A stretch of DNA of 8,088 nt from contig CAYSSM010000024.1 of assembly GCA_964433905.1 (NCBI GenBank), positions 1-8,088 of the forward strand, read 5' to 3'. Positions 6,103 through 8,088 of the stretch are shown here, in pieces. Each line of letters starts with the position of its first letter. Positions within the stretch are counted from its first letter, which is position 1. The translations under genes were made by a program, and so were the position numbers. The notes beneath the pieces were generated by a model that saw nothing but the letters and a program-made list of their open reading frames with translations, was not told the DNA's origin and made no database searches. This DNA comes from CAYSSM01 sp964433905. Lineage in GTDB: Bacteria; Patescibacteriota; UBA1384; UBA12157; JAENIV01.

Positions 6103-7010
6103 TTTTTAGGTAGGATTAAATCAAAAAAGGCTGTTAGCAAAATTAATCTTTTAACAAATTTTAATGGAACTTTTTTAGAATTAGAATTTTCCTGAAGCTT
6201 TTTTAGGTAAGTATTGATGTAGCTCAAAACTTCGCTTTTTCCATAACCATCTTTTATTGCAAGGTAAAAAAATTGATTACCCTTGTAATTGTCTAAAAAC
6301 TGATCTGTTTTTAAAATGATATTGCCATAAAATGCGTTATTAATTCTTACAAATAAATACGAAAAAGGGTATTTGGAAACGACATCTTTAATGACAAAAA
6401 AATGTCCCAGGTCATTTTTAATAAAATCTGCAATTTTATAGTTTTTGTGGAATTTATGAACATTAGGTTCTTTGGGTGTTGTAAATTTTTCTTTTCTGGT
6501 TATTAAGTGGCTCAGGCTAGCAATGGCGCCTGTAATCCATGGATCTACCTGGTCAAGGGCATGATCATCGTTTGGCTCTCGACCAACTACTTTACCGTAA
6601 GGTTTAAGGATTCTTTTAATTTCATTGAATGTTTTGTTTGGACTAGGCATGTGGTGCAGAACACTTGAACAGATTACCATGTCGAATTCTTCATCTTTAA
6701 AAGGTAATTTTTCTGAATCTGCAACAATAAACTTATTTTTAGGAAAATATTTTCTTGCCTCTTTGATCATTTCTGGTGAAATATCGCAACCGATCAGACC
6801 GATTTTTTTTATTTTGGTTAATTCTGGCCATAATGAAGCCGGGCCACACCCGAGATCTAGGACTTTATCATTTTTTCTAACATTTTTCTTAACATAGTTC
6901 GTAAAATCCAGGTCATATTTTTTGGTTATCGGCTGAGAATGATAAAGCTTGTTATAATTCTTGGCAATTTTTTTCTCATAATCAATTTCTGATTTTTTGT
7001 AATTTTCCAT
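6099..7010 (-). CDS. Class I SAM-dependent methyltransferase (Methyltransf_11/UbiE-like core)
   Basis: This 303-residue protein has a clear SAM-binding core: KVLDLGCGPASL (residues 49-60, motif I), LIGCDISPEMIKEA (72-85, acidic Asp76), IVADSEKLPF (95-104), FDMVICSSVLHHMPSP (109-124) and LKPYGKVVGREPN (135-147). The C-terminal 150 residues are family-specific and I do not recognise them beyond a basic, aromatic-rich end. It sits directly between the exporter ATPase (1-bp overlap, TAATG) and a glycosyltransferase (4-bp overlap, ATGA). The likely substrate is therefore the exported glycan or its sugar nucleotide, perhaps a terminal cap. The start has a good ribosome site (AAAGG, 6 nt upstream). 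The gene is AT-rich like the two glycosyltransferases after it and unlike the ATPase gene before it. A small-molecule methyltransferase role cannot be excluded. Confidence 0.9.
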   Translation of the reverse strand: MENYKKSEIDYEKKIAKNYNKLYHSQPITKKYDLDFTNYVKKNVRKNDKVLDLGCGPASLWPELTKIKKIGLIGCDISPEMIKEARKYFPKNKFIVADSEKLPFKDEEFDMVICSSVLHHMPSPNKTFNEIKRILKPYGKVVGREPNDDHALDQVDPWITGAIASLSHLITRKEKFTTPKEPNVHKFHKNYKIADFIKNDLGHFFVIKDVVSKYPFSYLFVRINNAFYGNIILKTDQFLDNYKGNQFFYLAIKDGYGKSEVLSYINTYLKKLQENSNSKKVPLKFVKRLILLTAFFDLILPKK

Positions 7011-8088
7011 TATTTACCTTTAATGACTTTAACATCTTGATCAAAAACCGTTTGAAGCGGTCTATTTAGTCTTTTTATTTTTATTTTGTAAAATTTATCG
7101 TGCATACAATACGGATCAAGATACATGACTGAATTACTTCCTTCTTTTTTCGGGAAGAAACCGATCGTGAGATAAAAGATACCATCACCTAAACCAATAT
7201 TTGGCCAAGTTAGTTCTAAGAAACCAGATCCCTCAAGTTTTCCTAAATTGATAATGTCATGGAAGCTTTCCTTTTCGCCCGAAAAGAAGCTGGTGGCATA
7301 GACTCCATCGTTGCGGACAAATAGACAGTAAAGGCCGGGATTATTTATCAGTGATGGCGTATGGTAAAAAACTTTTATTTTAATATCCTCGCCTTGGAGA
7401 AAACTATATTTCTCTCGGTTTTGAGCATCAGTAATCTTGACTTTGGCAATTTTAAGGGGTCCATCGCCGAGAATCTTCTTTCCCTCTTTTTTGGCGGTAT
7501 TGTCAATTTTTAGTTTTTTATTGACTTCCTGAGCCACGGAGAATTCGTAATTCTGACAGACCTGCACCGGTTCGCCATCAGCTTTCATTTTGCCTTTTTC
7601 GAGTAATATCGCGCGATCACAGAGCCGTTGGACTAAAAAAGTATTATGGGAGACGAATAAAACAGTTGCCCCGCTCTGGCAGATGTTAGTAATTCTTTGG
7701 ATGCATTTATTAATAAAGAAACTGTCGCCAGCCGCCAAGGCCTCGTCAATAATCAAAATCTCCGGATTAATAGCGGTGGCAACTGAAAAAGTCAATCGGG
7801 TTTTCATGCCGTCAGAATAAGTTTTAAAAGGACGATCAATAAATTCTTCCAGTTCGGAAAAATCAATTATCGATTGGACTTTGCGGTCAATCTCTTTTTT
7901 ACTCATTCCCAAAATCATCCCGCCGTTGTAAATATTTTCCCGACCTGTGTATTCGGGATGAAAGCCGGTGCCCAATTCTAAAATGGCTGATACCATGCCG
8001 CTAATTTTGACCATTCCCGAGGTTTTGTCCAAAGTTCCGGAAAGAATTTTAAGCAAAGTTGATTTGCCGGCGCCGTTGCGGCCGATTA
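7010..8088 (-). CDS. Wzt-type polysaccharide ABC exporter ATP-binding protein (5' end outside window)
   Basis: The frame is open to the right edge; the first visible codons give IGRNGAGKSTLLKILSG, a Walker A motif at about 8057-8083, so roughly the first 40-50 residues are missing. Then follow SAILELGTGFHPEYTGREN (Q-loop region, typical of Wzt/TagH/KpsT exporters), the ABC signature variant YSDGM (7805-7819, in place of LSGGQ), Walker B ILIIDEA (7739-7759) with the catalytic Glu, and VSHN with the switch His at 7646-7648. After a linker, the last 150 or so residues (from LKIAKVKITDA) form a predicted beta-rich domain ending in a basic tail. Its length and place match the Wzt C-terminal carbohydrate-binding domain. 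The protein would power transport of a finished glycan across the inner membrane with a Wzm-like permease, which I expect just beyond the right edge. It is first in the visible operon. GC looks higher than in the downstream genes. Confidence 0.93.
   Translation of the reverse strand, partial: IGRNGAGKSTLLKILSGTLDKTSGMVKISGMVSAILELGTGFHPEYTGRENIYNGGMILGMSKKEIDRKVQSIIDFSELEEFIDRPFKTYSDGMKTRLTFSVATAINPEILIIDEALAAGDSFFINKCIQRITNICQSGATVLFVSHNTFLVQRLCDRAILLEKGKMKADGEPVQVCQNYEFSVAQEVNKKLKIDNTAKKEGKKILGDGPLKIAKVKITDAQNREKYSFLQGEDIKIKVFYHTPSLINNPGLYCLFVRNDGVYATSFFSGEKESFHDIINLGKLEGSGFLELTWPNIGLGDGIFYLTIGFFPKKEGSNSVMYLDPYCMHDKFYKIKIKRLNRPLQTVFDQDVKVIKGK
7017..7021 (-). promoter_or_regulatory. Ribosome-binding site of the 303-aa methyltransferase (AAAGG)
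   Basis: On the - strand AAAGG lies 6 nt before the ATG at 7010, inside the last codons of the ATPase gene. It is the best Shine-Dalgarno match among the - strand genes and confirms the start used for the methyltransferase. Confidence 0.6.

Overview
The window is part of a surface-polysaccharide (O-antigen, capsule or S-layer-glycan type) biosynthesis and export locus from an uncultivated-looking, low-GC bacterium. The proteins are Lys/Asn/Ile-rich. A palindromic AAATCCAAA...TTTGGATTT element of a kind I associate with candidate-phyla (Patescibacteria/CPR-like) genomes sits between two genes, but phylum placement is inference only. TGA is used as a normal stop (the 303-aa methyltransferase ends in TGA), so the TGA=Gly code of some CPR lineages does not apply.

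The layout is two convergent gene sets. On the + strand: (i) a DegT/DnrJ/EryC1/StrS PLP aminotransferase, missing only a few N-terminal residues at the window edge; (ii) a 107-bp imperfect palindrome that supplies the aminotransferase's last 15 codons and stop; (iii) a GT2 glycosyltransferase with two C-terminal membrane helices; (iv) a 62/63-bp tandem repeat in which the same octapeptide plus stop (YNKDLKVK*) occurs three times; (v) a class I SAM methyltransferase. On the - strand, transcribed from the right edge leftwards: the ATPase of a Wzt-type polysaccharide ABC exporter (5' end outside the window), a second SAM methyltransferase, and two paralogous GT4-type glycosyltransferases. These four genes overlap by 1, 4 and 19 bp, so they form a tightly coupled operon. 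The two sets meet tail to tail with 9 bp between stop codons.

Functionally, the aminotransferase would make an amino-sugar nucleotide, the GT2 and GT4 enzymes would build the glycan (the GT2 perhaps on a lipid carrier), and the methyltransferases would decorate or cap it. The ABC ATPase, whose C-terminal domain resembles the carbohydrate-recognition domain of Wzt, would drive export. The order Wzt-like ATPase then methyltransferase recalls systems in which methyl capping sets chain length and marks the chain for export; that is an inference here.

The most unusual features are the triple gene-end repeat at 2140-2291, whose differences within the peptide codons are all synonymous and whose last copy overlaps the next start as ATGA; the palindrome forming a protein C-terminus; an A8 run at the overlap of the two paralogous glycosyltransferases, in the right phase for a -1 frameshift fusion; and a marked drop in GC from about 2290 to 7010, with GC-richer flanks, suggesting a swapped-in middle segment.
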